DNA of 64,000 nucleotides from contig NC_046673.1 in NCBI RefSeq assembly GCF_003369915.1, positions 21,443,718 through 21,507,717 of the forward strand. Reading direction: 5' to 3'. The DNA comes from Drosophila miranda (taxonomy: Eukaryota > Arthropoda > Insecta > Diptera > Drosophilidae). This document shows, piece after piece, positions 1 to 9,410 of the stretch. The position numbers and the translations under genes were made by a program. Below the pieces are notes generated by a model, which was not told the DNA's origin, searched no databases, and worked only from the letters and a program-made list of their open reading frames with translations. Each line of letters opens with the position of its first letter. The first letter of the stretch is position 1.

Positions 1-1807
1 GCCAGTTGTAGAGCTTTCCCTCCTCGCTGAGGATGAGCACTATGCTCTCGCTGCAGACGATCTGCTGCACCTGGAACTTGCAGTTGAGGAGCGGCAGCGA
101 GGAGGGATCGCTGCTCCAGCTCAGGGCTGGCTCTGCATTGAATCCGTGCTGCTCCTTGGAGAGGCTGGGCCAGCCCAGAGCATAGACCCGCTGTTGGGGC
201 GAGGATGAGCTGCAGCTGCTGCTGGCACTGGCACTGGCACTGGCGCTGGAGTGGATGGGATAGTGTCCGCGGACGAGACATCGCGGCATCAGCGGCTGGA
301 CAAGGCGATCCAAGTGGGAAATGATGACGACGGCGGCACGACGCAGATCAACAATCGCCGCACTGCTCTTGGGCAGCATGAGGAACCGCAGGAAGGTCTC
401 GGTGGCGCTCACCACTGGCAGGGACAAGGACTCGCTGCCATTGGGCAGACCGCCAGCCTTGGCGGTGTGTCCAATCCTCTGGTAGCGCTGCAGAATGCGC
501 AACAACGGGGCTCCCGTCTTCCTCGGCATGTCGCGGTTGTCGTTGCCTGCCTTATCCTTCTCCCAGAGAACCAGCAGCAGCACCACACACTCAAGGGTGG
601 CGGCCAGTGTGCCCTTCTGGACGCCCAGCTCCAACAGCAGACAGAGGGCCGTATGCCGATCGTTCAGCGGCGCCGTGCAGCGTCCCCCCATGGGATCCCC
701 GAGGGCCACCAGGCGCAGGAATTTGATGGAGCGCTCCATCACCTCCATCCAGAGCGGCGACACTTCGGCCGACTCGAAGAGCGTCGCCTCGGGCAGCTCC
801 TGCAGCGACTCTAGGGCCTCGCTTAGCAATTCGCTGCACATCTCCGTATCCTCGCCCGAGCGCCAGGCGCGACGCAGGAAGGCAAAACTAAAATTGAGGG
901 CAGCTCGCGTGGCCACGCGTGCCAGTCCCAGGGCGGCATGATCCGGCTGCTCCACGACCTGGCTGGTTGGATCCACCATTGGTACCTCCAGGCTGCCAAC
1001 AGCAGGAGCTGTAGTACCTGGCACGGTGGTTGCCGTCGTTGTTGTGGCGATGGTGGTGCCGGCTGTGCCGCTGGAGGTGCTGGACTGCTGCCGATGGCGC
1101 TTCAGGGCCACATAGTAGCGCTCGTAGATGAAGAGCTGCTGGCGTAGATGCTGGGCGGAGAGGCAGTTGCCTGCTGCCCGCAGGGCCAGTTCCTGCAGCT
1201 CTGCGATCAGTGTGCGCTGGCAGTCCTGCTTGGCTGTCAGGGTGGGTGGCTGGCTCCACTGCCAGCTGCTGAGGATCAGATCAGTGGCCTGGCTGCCGTG
1301 TGCGGCTGCCTGCTGGGCGGCCGCCGAGGTGAGCTTCTTGATGGCCGTGTCCGAGTCCAGGGGCCGGCAGCTGTCGCAGTTACAGGCAGACAGGGGGCCG
1401 CAGTACTCTGGCTGGCAGCAGGAGCACTTAAGCTGCTGAGCACCGCAGTAGTGCTTGCCATCGTCCCCCAGATAGGATAGCTGGCCGCGGGCATTCACAA
1501 GGGGGGCCGAGGGCGAGGAGACCAGTTCGCAGTCCTGGATCAAATGATTCCACAGGACTGCTCCCTCGGAGGCGTTGCGCAGGGACGAAATGAGATCGGC
1601 ACGCAGCCATTTGGCGTCCAGATAGGGTAATGGACGAAGATAGAGATCGGGTGAGGGAGTGGGGGCGGTGGCGGCTGTGGTACCAGAGCCTGAACCAGAA
1701 CCAGATCCAGAGCTCGAGCCGTGACCCTGGGATGGTCCCGGGCCTGAGCCTAAGCCTGTACCCAGAGCCTGTCCGGTGCCTGTTCCACTGCCTTGACGGT
1801 TAAACAT
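1..1807 (-). CDS. HERC2: HERC2 E3 ubiquitin ligase, N-terminal part (gene continues past the left edge)
   Basis: One uninterrupted frame runs from the ATG at 1807 to the window edge (602 codons). HERC2 is a giant (over 4,500 aa in human) HECT-type E3 ubiquitin ligase with three RCC1-like propellers, acting in DNA-damage signalling and protein turnover. Seen here: a Gly/Ser/Thr-rich start (residues 3-50), a conserved block around residue 63 (LDAKWLRADL), a cysteine cluster near residues 118-145, and the family block at about residue 300 (ARVATRAALNFSFAFLRRAW). The segment ends in ILSEEGKLYNW, the first strand of the first RCC1-like domain. Recognition rests on remembered similarity to human HERC2. 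The upstream region is shared with divergent Syx16. HECT and later domains are outside the window. The Gly/Ser-rich N-terminus and the cysteine cluster are not in the human protein as I recall it. Confidence 0.93.
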   Translation of the reverse strand, partial: MFNRQGSGTGTGQALGTGLGSGPGPSQGHGSSSGSGSGSGSGTTAATAPTPSPDLYLRPLPYLDAKWLRADLISSLRNASEGAVLWNHLIQDCELVSSPSAPLVNARGQLSYLGDDGKHYCGAQQLKCSCCQPEYCGPLSACNCDSCRPLDSDTAIKKLTSAAAQQAAAHGSQATDLILSSWQWSQPPTLTAKQDCQRTLIAELQELALRAAGNCLSAQHLRQQLFIYERYYVALKRHRQQSSTSSGTAGTTIATTTTATTVPGTTAPAVGSLEVPMVDPTSQVVEQPDHAALGLARVATRAALNFSFAFLRRAWRSGEDTEMCSELLSEALESLQELPEATLFESAEVSPLWMEVMERSIKFLRLVALGDPMGGRCTAPLNDRHTALCLLLELGVQKGTLAATLECVVLLLVLWEKDKAGNDNRDMPRKTGAPLLRILQRYQRIGHTAKAGGLPNGSESLSLPVVSATETFLRFLMLPKSSAAIVDLRRAAVVIISHLDRLVQPLMPRCLVRGHYPIHSSASASASASSSCSSSSPQQRVYALGWPSLSKEQHGFNAEPALSWSSDPSSLPLLNCKFQVQQIVCSESIVLILSEEGKLYNW

Positions 1808-2661
1808 TTTTCAAATCTTTTTTTCCTTTTGTTGTTCTGCTGCTGCTGTTGCTGCTTCTTCTTCACGTTGTCCTCTAGTTTTCCTCGGCTACACCCACAC
1901 CCACACCCACAGGCTTCAGACCAGCAGTCACAGCAGCAACAACAACATGGCACATTTTCCTTTTTTCCTTGTACGTTGCAAGGAGGGAGGGGTGGGAGGA
2001 GAGGAGGCTCTGGCTCTGCCGCTGCCAATGTCGTCACTCACACACAGACAACACTCACACACACACACGCACGCAATTGCAGTCAGAAATTTTGACCCGA
2101 GAATGAATCGCAGTTTTTCTTTCGCCAATTTGCACTTGTCTCTTGGTTTCTAGGCTAAAACTATGCTAGTATGGCACGCCAACGTTTTAGTGGCTCAAAC
2201 GGGCCTTCTATTTCAACAAACAACAAGCCAAGTTTATTTAATGCACCAACAAAAATAAATGTTTTTGAATGCGTTTAATCAATTAATATTTAGGGTCAGT
2301 GGATTTATCGATAACTTATACCGCCCGACCTCAAGAATATACCGACGTCATTTTCAAAACATACCGCAAGATCATTTCGATATGCCGTCATACTGTTACC
2401 TTTGGCTATCGAATATTTTTGTGTGGCTATCAACCACATAAGCACTAGGTGAAATGGTATTTAACAGCACTGTAAAGAAAATGCTGTATACCTTTCTGCT
2501 TCGGTATTCAATACACTATCATTTTTGGTCACACTATTTACAGAAATTATAAAAAGTTTTATTTTTAATTTGCAAGCATATTTTCGGTCCTTCCAGCCGT
2601 TATCAGGACACTAGAATGTTATCTATAGACTATTACTAAGCCGTACCCCACACCACACACC
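1808..2661. promoter_or_regulatory. Divergent HERC2/Syx16 intergenic promoter region
   Basis: The 854 bp between two divergent start codons holds a perfect DRE palindrome TATCGATA (2306-2313), a Motif 1 box TGGTCACACT (2526-2535) in Syx16 orientation, and a small cluster of ATACCG elements (about 2320-2390; the reverse complement of the Motif 6 core CGGTAT). The HERC2-proximal part is a 5' leader rich in CACACC (1892-1912) and CA (2038-2070). No TATA box is evident. DRE, Motif 1 and Motif 6 mark broadly expressed fly promoters, which fits both genes. Confidence 0.6.
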
Positions 2662-3891
2662 ATGACGTCTCGGAATCTGACGGAGGTATTTGTTATCATG
2701 CGTAACAATGCCTCAAAAAATCGAAATCACTACGATGACCGAGTAAGGAGCCCCAAATAAATAACAAAGACATCCGTCAATCCAGCTCAATCCTTGAAAA
2801 ATCAAATTTTCAGCGGGGCAGCGATGCTGAGCGCCTGCTGAAGCATTCGGTGCGTGAGGCGGAGGAGGGCCTCGAGATGCAGGACGACTATGGAACACCT
2901 CCCGCCTGGCTGGACAAGTTCGAGGAGGCACAGTACACCATGTCCAAGTGGGTGATAAAAACTTCCCTAACTGCCATTTGGCATGGACTAATCAGAAGCA
3001 TCACCCATTACCATTTCAAACAGAATCAAACCAAAGCTGGACGAACTGGGCTCCCTGCATGCCCGCCACCTGCTGCGTCCGACCTTCGATGACCAGCGGG
3101 ACGACGAATGCGACATCGAGGTGCTCAGCCAGATCGTGTGCAAGCTGATAACATCCACCCACCGGCACATACAGTGCGTCCGCTCCAGCCTGGGTGTGGG
3201 CACCAAAACGGAGCAGCGCCTCACCGCCAATGCCGTGCAATGTGCCCTGCTCCAGCTCCAGGAGCTGACCTTTAAGTTCCGCAGCAGCCAAAATGCCTAC
3301 TTGGTGCAGCTCAACTCACGCGAAGAGCGCTCCCAAAAGTACTTTGACAACGGCGACAACTTCACCAATGTCGAGCTGGGCGGGATGGGGATGGGAATTG
3401 GTCTGCCAGGCGGCGACACTGGCGGCGAGGATATCAACTTTGTCGACTCATTCGACAACTTCCTGCAGCCGGTAAATGGCAAGGTCAATGGGAATGGCTA
3501 TCTGTTCAAGGACGACGACCAGGAGATAGACGATCACTTCAAGAAGCCACTGGCCGCAAATCGGATGACCCAGCAGCAGCTGCTGCTCTTCGAAGAGGAG
3601 AACTCCAAGCTGGCCGAGCATCGCGAGCAGGAGGTCACCAAAATTGTCAAGTCCATCAATGATCTCAGTGACATCTTCAAGGACCTGGGCAACATGGTCC
3701 AGGAGCAGGGCACCGTGCTCGATCGCATCGACTACAATGTGGAGCAGACCCAGACGCGGGTCTCCGAGGGTCTGCGACAGCTGCACAAGGCCGAGATGTA
3801 TCAGCGCAAGAATCGTAAAATGTGCATCATTCTGGTCCTGGCGGCCATCACCTTCTTTATGCTCCTGCTGCTGATCTTCACCAAGCTCTAA
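2662..3891 (+). CDS. Syx16: Syntaxin 16, Qa-SNARE
   Basis: Three coding exons: 2662-2742, 2814-2947 and 3024-3891, with donors gtaagg and gtgggt and acceptors tttcag and aaacag. Joining restores the syntaxin-16 reading, including M-S-K-I-K-P-K across the second junction. The N-terminus MTSRNLTEVFVIMRNN matches the family start. A helical Habc-type region follows, then NSREERSQKYFD. The SNARE helix starts about HREQEVTKIVKSINDLSDIF and carries the Qa glutamine in GNMVQEQGTVLDRIDYNVEQ; a C-terminal anchor (IILVLAAITFFMLLLLIF) ends the protein. It should act in endosome-to-trans-Golgi fusion. A Gly/Met-rich insertion (GGMGMGIGLPGG) lies between Habc and SNARE domains. The 3' end converges on Pno1, 225 bp away. 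Confidence 0.95.
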
Positions 3892-4116
3892 GGGCCCATT
3901 TCCATTCCCAGTTCCAGTCAGGCGCATCCTCCCCTTGTCGTGATTGTCGTGTGTACATTGTAAAGGCTTAAATACATGTTATGTTTATTTATTACTAATG
4001 TTAGGAGCAAGTTTTTCCTTTCAATAGGGCAGCATTTGATCCTCCTGCGGATGAAAAAAAAACACCGAAAACCTAGACGCACTTAATCCATAATCACAGC
4101 CAGAGAGGCACCTGTC

Positions 4117-4833
4117 CTACATGCGCTCTGAGAGGCGCGATGCCACGGAGCGCAGGTTGCCATAAACCTTGCTGGGCGGCGAGCCAAGGATCAGGTTGCA
4201 GATGGCACGTCGCGCCAGCTGGATGTTCTGGTAGCTGCCCAAGATGTGGATCTTGCTGTCGGCGAGCACAATGCGGGTCTTGGTCACGTTCTCGATGGTG
4301 AATTTTGTCCGGCCACCCTTGCCAGCCAGACGGCCTATGGCACGCGACTGGTGGTCACCGCGCAGTGTCTTCACGTCCTTGATCTCGAACGTCTCGACAA
4401 AGAGATCCTCCAGACGCAGAAGGGCCAGGGCGTCGTCCACCTCGAAGCCACAGAGGAAGGCCTTCACGAAATCGGCACCCTTCTGCAGATTAGCTATGTC
4501 CGGCGTCTCCGGGCCGACGCGCAGCTCCACCTGGCGCGCCTTCATGTTGAAGCGTATCTGCAGCTTCATGTGCTCCACCACGGGCGTGAAGATCTTCATC
4601 CAGTGCTCCTTGAGCGAGGAGTACCTGTGCGGTGGGACCGACACCTTCCTAAGCTCGCTCTTGATCCGCTTCGCGCGGGGTGGGGCCGATGCTTGGGTCG
4701 CCCCAGCGACAAGACCCTCGATGCCTGTGGCTTGGTCCACATGCATCTCCGTGTCCTGGGTGTTGACCGCACTGCGCTTCTGTGCCTTTTTGGTCGGCAC
4801 AAAGGCGTCCACGTTTATGTTTTCAACCTCCAT
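4117..4833 (-). CDS. Pno1: PNO1/Dim2-type KH-domain 40S ribosome assembly factor
   Basis: Single-exon 238-aa protein. The frame stays open upstream to a GTG at 4896, but the first ATG is at 4833 (MEVENINVDAFVPTKK) and is taken as the start. PNO1 is the nucleolar partner of the Nob1 endonuclease and is needed for pre-18S rRNA maturation. Visible features: a variable basic N-terminus, KRIKSELRKVSVPPHRYSSL, a degenerate first KH module, and a second KH module with a GKGG loop (GRLAGKGGRTKFTIENVTKT) followed by ADSKIHILGSYQNIQLARRA. The C-terminus GNLRSVASRLSERM is typical. In D. melanogaster this locus is called l(1)G0004 (from memory). Immediately upstream (4900-5400) lies a dispersed repeat packed with Motif 6-like elements that probably supplies its promoter. 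Confidence 0.95.
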   Translation of the reverse strand: MEVENINVDAFVPTKKAQKRSAVNTQDTEMHVDQATGIEGLVAGATQASAPPRAKRIKSELRKVSVPPHRYSSLKEHWMKIFTPVVEHMKLQIRFNMKARQVELRVGPETPDIANLQKGADFVKAFLCGFEVDDALALLRLEDLFVETFEIKDVKTLRGDHQSRAIGRLAGKGGRTKFTIENVTKTRIVLADSKIHILGSYQNIQLARRAICNLILGSPPSKVYGNLRSVASRLSERM

Positions 4834-4904
4834 TCTGTTTTGTCCTGGTGTTTTTGGAATTTGCGTTGTTTTCTTTGGAATTAATTCAATTTCCACGTGC
4901 GGAT

Positions 4905-5400
4905 CTGACCCTCAGAAATATACCAAGATATACCGTCTCATTTTAAAAATATACCGTAAATATACTGACGAATTAAAGATATATTTTACATATTCCTCGT
5001 CTTTGATATTCCGTGGAATATTACCATCTTCATTTAGCCATGCCCACATAATTTTATACGATTGATGAATCAATTTTCTACTTGACTGGCTTATTCTAAA
5101 TACTTGCTTTTATTGGATTTCTAAATACAGTTGAAAGTTCAATTTAATAGATTGATGAAATTGACAAAATATACCATTATATACCGATATGCCGTAAATA
5201 TACCGTCGAAAAGTATTAAAAATACTAGAAAAATATAACGAAATACGTCACAAATTTCAAAATAAACCGTAAATATACTGACGAATTACTTGTATTCAAG
5301 TTGAATCATATTCCTCGTTTCTGATATTCGGTTTACTATTACTAGCTAGTTAGAACCTGAGGGTCTCAACTAAAAATATATCTGATTATTAAATCAATTT
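4905..5400 (-). repeat. Dispersed Motif 6-rich repeat, two units, upstream of Pno1
   Basis: Read on the minus strand, this stretch matches the blocks near 37.45, 38.04 and 39.06 kb: a CAATAAAAGCAAG box, then TAGAAAATTGATTCAT, AAAATTATGTGGGCAT, TTCCACGGAA and CGAGGAATATG. These are followed by several GTATATTT elements and a terminal GAGGGTCAGA. A second degenerate unit lies further upstream (about 5160-5360), again ending in a GAGGGT-like box. The unit next to the gene ends about 70 bp before the Pno1 ATG, so the Motif 6-like elements sit where the core promoter should be. Confidence 0.7.
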
Positions 5401-5893
5401 CCTACAAGAATGGTTAAATGTAAGTTTTCATCTTTATTGCATATAAAATCGATATCGGCCATCGATTCTATCGACTGGATGTGAGTGGTGCGCGCCAAAG
5501 AGTGTTTGAAAGTGAATGATTGATGAAATTCTCTCCAACTGGGATACGAACCACAACAGAAAATATAAAACCAAACTCTTAAAACGAAGAAAGCATGCAA
5601 TCACATATTTTTGTTAAAAAATTTTGTGTGTGCTATGCTAACACATGCAAAGCGTTGAGGGGCTGGCTGTCTCATGATGAAGCGGCGGTAGCCGAACGCC
5701 AGACCCTGGGATCTAATCCAGAACGTCCGTTTCCGACATGTTTGGTGTATAACTGGCACATCAATATACTGTATGGTTAGTGCTTCAACTCAATTTCGAC
5801 GTCATGTCGTGCCATACATTTATGGAAAGCGCAAACGTAATTGATAATCATAAACTATGTATATTTCTACATAAAAAAAGTTCGGTTTTAAAA
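5401..5893. other. Intergenic between Pno1 and the ESF2-like gene
   Basis: AT-rich. Contains clustered CGAT half-sites (5446-5475, including ATCGATAT) and a segment at 5485-5560 that resembles the reverse complement of the 37.6 kb repeat (GAGTGGTGCGCGCCAAA). No coding signal was found. Confidence 0.4.
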
Positions 5894-6641
5894 CTAAGCC
5901 CCATTCTTGGCGTTTTGGTCTAGTTTTTTCGCCTTCTTGGCCTGCTTCTTAAGGTACTCGCTCTTGTCGAGATTGTTTTGGAAGAACGTCGTCTCCTTGC
6001 GGGCCTGTGACACCTCTGTTTGCAGACGTTGCTTATGCACCGCCTGCTCATAGTTCATGCGTTCGGTGAGATGGACCCACTTGAAACGCGGCAAGTACTT
6101 CATGCTCCACAACGAATCGTAGAACTGGGAGCTCTTGCGCGTCGAGATTTGTTTGTTGTTCAGCAGAGGTACAATTTGCTTGGCTACACGCTTCGACTCG
6201 AACTCTACCCAGCCCTCGGTGAAGTGAATGTTGTAGCGCTTTCGCTTGTTCTTCTTGGCCCTGTCACCTATGGGCGAAAAGAAGATAATAAGTAATCTGT
6301 GGCTTGTAAGGAACGTGCTTTCACTCACTTGACTGCTTCTCTGGCTGGAGATAGACGCGTCCGATCTTACCGCACTCCCCCAGGATCTCGCGCAGGCGCG
6401 TCACGTTCATGTGTCTGGGTATGTTCGATATGTAAATAATGCCCTTCTTGCGTTTCTTTTTCTGAATAGTGGTGGAAGAGCTTGCTTTGAAGTTGGCCAA
6501 GTCCATTTCATCATCGTCATCCGATGCATCTGCCTCCCCTTGGACCTCTTCGTCTGAAGCCGCATCGCTGTCCACGTTCATCGGTTCGGCTAGAGCTGGT
6601 AGCTCTGGTTTTGATTTTGTTTTGGTTTTAGTTTTTTGCAT
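5894..6641 (-). CDS. ESF2/ABT1-like RRM protein, rRNA processing
   Basis: Two exons on the minus strand: 6641-6329 and 6267-5894, with a 61-bp intron (donor gtgagt, acceptor cccatag). Splicing joins TCA-A|GT-GAC and keeps the frame; the product is 228 aa. An acidic N-terminus (ASDDDDEMDLANF) and a basic KKKRKK precede an RRM: RNP2 is IIYISNIP, the intron falls after YLQPEKQSS, and the RNP1-like part is GWVEFESKRVAK. A conserved C-terminal region follows (SLWSMKYLPRFKWVHLTERM) with a lysine-rich end. Yeast Esf2 and human ABT1 have this layout; Esf2 acts in the small-subunit processome with Dbp8, so nucleolar pre-18S rRNA cleavage is the expected role. A CGATAT DRE-like site lies upstream at about 6693. 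The family call is firm; the specific function is by homology. Confidence 0.9.
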
Positions 6642-7305
6642 CTTTAATTCTCGTGGTGCCTTGTAGGGATGTGTTCTTATTGATATATCAACCTATCGAT
6701 ATATGATTATATATGTGAAGGTGATTTTTTGGACTGGCGCAAACATTTAAACGGAATTTTGTATGGGATATATTATCGGTGGAACAACATTTTTTATTTT
6801 TGCACTATTTTTCTTTTGTTTTACGTTGTTAGATCTACCTACTTTTGCGCCTATTCATCGATGCACAGGGCAGATACAAAAAAGTATCGGTACTTTTGTG
6901 CGATAAGCGGAAAATAGGCGCTATTTTTGAAAATAACATATAATATCCGAATTTGATTGTTATTTCAATATATTGATATTTCAAAAAAGTCTTAACCTAT
7001 AATTAAATGTTCTTGATTAATTTTTTAATTTTTTTTTTTTAAGGATATATGTATAATATAGAAAGGATCATATCGCCTACATGGAAAGACCGTAAAAGAC
7101 CGAAAAACCGACAGACCGAAAGACCGGAAAGATAATAGTGCGAAGAACTCGAAATAAATGATATGATAGGAGACTAGCTGCTATTTTATTGTTGGTAGAT
7201 TAAAGTTGGTATTTTACTGCACAGGACTATTTCTGATTGGATTGTGCATCGTAGATGCATTTTTGGATAGCCAAACTATTTATTAATATGTAGTATGTAC
7301 GGAAA
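6642..7305. other. Intergenic, ESF2-like promoter and 3' region of the AN1 gene
   Basis: AT-rich. Holds ATCGATAT near 6693 (DRE-like, for the ESF2-like gene), a near-palindrome AAAAGTA-TCGG-TACTTTT around 6890, a poly-T run at about 7024-7040, and a short run of GACCGAAA-type repeats (7086-7130). No gene was seen. Confidence 0.4.
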
Positions 7306-7794
7306 CTAAATCTCTGGCAACTTTCTGGCGACAATAACCGGATTGTCACGACGGATCTGATTGGCACCCATTTCGCGGTAGTCGAAGCTGCACTCATGGC
7401 GGTCACTGTAGCGATGGACGGCGCAGTAAATGCCACCACAACGGCATTCGAACGCCCCAGTCAGACCCAATTTCTTGCCACACTTGTGGCAGCGATTCTT
7501 CTTCACAGCTGGCGTCTCTTTACACGTATCCTTCTGTTCCTCCTTGGGGTTATCCTTCGGTTCGCCATTCTGTTCGGTTTTCTGGGTATCCTGAATTGTT
7601 TGTTGCTGTTCGTTCGCCTCGTACGTGTCCGAGTTGTCCACACAGAGACCATGGCACAATAAAAAGCCAGACTCCAGTGACTGACCCAGTCGGACGGTTG
7701 AATCGCTGATCGTGACTACATCTTTCTCCCCTTCCATGTTCTGAAGAGCGGCTATATTCGGCTTGTGAAAGCTGTGTGCTTTTGAAGATTTCAT
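7306..7794 (-). CDS. AN1-type zinc-finger protein (ZFAND5/6-like C-terminus, no A20 finger)
   Basis: Intronless 162-aa ORF beginning MKSSKAHSF. Residues 102-135 form a complete AN1 finger: C102, C105, C117, C119, C124, H127, H133, C135. The following FDYREMGANQIRRDNPVIVARKLPEI matches the C-terminal tail of ZFAND5/6 proteins. Those relatives usually carry an N-terminal A20 finger that binds ubiquitin; none is recognisable here, only a loose Cys/His trio around residues 47-51 and a Glu/Lys/Gln-rich linker (residues 60-95). Family knowledge suggests a role with ubiquitylated substrates or the proteasome, but loss of A20 makes that uncertain. The lack of introns is compatible with a retrogene. 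The 3' end of the Obp8a-like gene lies only 170 bp upstream. Confidence 0.82.
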   Translation of the reverse strand: MKSSKAHSFHKPNIAALQNMEGEKDVVTISDSTVRLGQSLESGFLLCHGLCVDNSDTYEANEQQQTIQDTQKTEQNGEPKDNPKEEQKDTCKETPAVKKNRCHKCGKKLGLTGAFECRCGGIYCAVHRYSDRHECSFDYREMGANQIRRDNPVIVARKLPEI

Positions 7795-7963
7795 TTTTTC
7801 AAACGGCTTCGCTGTTCAATGACGACGCATCGTCTGTTTTGTTTCAACGTAAATGTGTATTTTTTCGGGATTTTGGCAGCTATCTCCTATCCAAAAAAAG
7901 TCAAGTTACACTGTACTGCGCTCAGCCTACTGCTACCCACAGCCGATCCGATGTGGACGTCTC

Positions 7964-8934
7964 CTAGGCATTTCCGTTGATGACATCGGCCATGTGCCGG
8001 CGATACCAATCGCCCACCGGTGTCTTCAACACACAGGCGAAGGCTCTGTAGCACCAGTCCGAGACTCCATGCGACACTCTTCGCGCCTTCGCATTGCACC
8101 CATTGATGGCAGGGAGTGCCTGCTCCACATTCAGACGCCGCGGTCCTCCAAAACTGTGGACGATGCGGAGGGCATCGAAGCCGGTGCCGTCGTGCCACAG
8201 CTGCAGGCGTGACCAGAAACAGTGGATGTATCGCTGCACATGCGGCACATTCTCATACTGCATCCGATCCATGCGCATTCGCTGGGCGTGACTCAGGTGC
8301 GCACTGCACTGGTCACGGGCCCGAAGCAGTGCCAGCGATTGGGGGGCTCTCAGTGGGGGGGTGGGCGTGGGTATGGCCAGTGCTCCGGATTGCAGCACCT
8401 GTAATTGCATTTAGCGGTGAACTCAAGAGAATATGTGTCTTCATTCAGCTATTCAGAGGAGGGTAAAACGATTGGGATCCATAAAGCATATTCTTGTTCG
8501 TTTGTAAGTTTCCTCACTTTACGTACAAGTACAGTACGAGTACTTACTGTAATGCAGTACACAAATAGGAACCACTATATCATAAATATGCATCTTTCCA
8601 GCTGCCATGGTCACAAGATGGGTATCAGAAGTGTTTCTCCTGAGCTCCGCAAATGTTAAGGCCTAAAGCTATTGGGTAATACTTACTGGAAAATTACAAT
8701 TTTTTATGCAAACTCCTATTCCCCTGGAAAAGCTATTATTGGATTTTAAATAGTTCGCGCAGCTGGCAATGCAACCTGCAACCGGTTTGCGCACCCCGCC
8801 GGTGTGGGGTGAATCTGTTGCTCGAATTCGTTAATCTTCATGTCATGGAGATTACTCACCCCCAGCGGCCCCAGCAGCCCCAGCAGCCCCAGCAGCAGCA
8901 GCAGCGGCAGGCAGATCAGCGACCGTTGGCCCAT
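7964..8934 (-). CDS. Obp8a: Minus-C odorant-binding protein, probably Obp8a
   Basis: Two exons: 8934-8860 (25 codons) and 8398-7964, with a 461-bp phase-0 intron (donor gtgagt, acceptor ttacag). The product is 169 aa. Exon 1 is entirely signal peptide: MGQRSLICLP plus a Leu/Gly run built on repeated CTG GGG codons. The mature chain is an all-helical PBP/GOBP-type protein with C1 in RDQCSAH, 28 residues, C3 in YIHCFW, 40 residues, C4 in INGCNAK and C6 in YRAFACVLK. The expected C2 (four before C3) is Arg and the expected C5 (nine before C6) is Ser, the Minus-C pattern; an extra Cys sits at DWC. Secreted carrier of small hydrophobic ligands. The Obp8a name is inferred from Minus-C type and the X-linked context; membership in the OBP family is much surer than the symbol. 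Confidence 0.8.
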
Positions 8935-9371
8935 TGCGATCTGTAGGTCTCGCCTCCGCTGTAGTCGGAAAACTGCACTAAGCTGTAGAGAGCCGGCCGG
9001 ACGGAGCCGGTGTCTCGATAACGATGCTGGACAATAATTTAAGCATATCTGGACTATGAAGATTATACAATCTGCGCCTCCCATTACCATGTGTTGATGA
9101 TGTCAGAGCTGTCCCGACGGCGGAGGGGGAGGGGAGGGGGGAGAGGTGGCAGTAATCGTAGTGCGATAGAAAACAGCAAGCAGAAGCCTCCACTTCGCTT
9201 CGCTTCGCCTTCCTCCTCCACTCAAAGTTTTGAAGCGAAATTGGCAGTCGCAGCTGCCGTTCGTCATCTGTTTTATGTTAACACATAAGTCGCGGATCTG
9301 CGTTCCGAGTGTTCGTTCAGGTCTTCTTCAGACATCGCTATATGGATCGCCTAGATCATGTGCATATGGAA

Positions 9372-9410
9372 CGCAACGGCAGCGGCAACGGCAACGGCAA
9401 CGGCAACGGC
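9372..9410 (+). repeat. (GGCAAC)n short hexamer repeat
   Basis: Five to six tandem copies of a GGCAAC hexamer, the first as GGCAGC. It is a simple repeat in intergenic DNA. Confidence 0.85.

Noticed and set aside
251-941. Plus-strand ORFs of 148-187 codons over HERC2
   Set aside because: Shadows of the HERC2 coding exon on the minus strand.
4834-4896. N-terminal extension of Pno1 beginning at a GTG (4896)
   Set aside because: Eukaryotic genes rarely start with GTG, the added residues are not conserved as far as I know, and a normal ATG lies at 4833.
4244-5065. Plus-strand ORFs over Pno1
   Set aside because: Opposite-strand shadows of the KH protein; Ser/Arg-rich composition with no family match.
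5535-5556. B-box-like GGTTCGTATCC on the minus strand, possible tRNA
   Set aside because: The invariant A after GGTTCG is T, and no A box, acceptor stem or anticodon arm could be formed around it.
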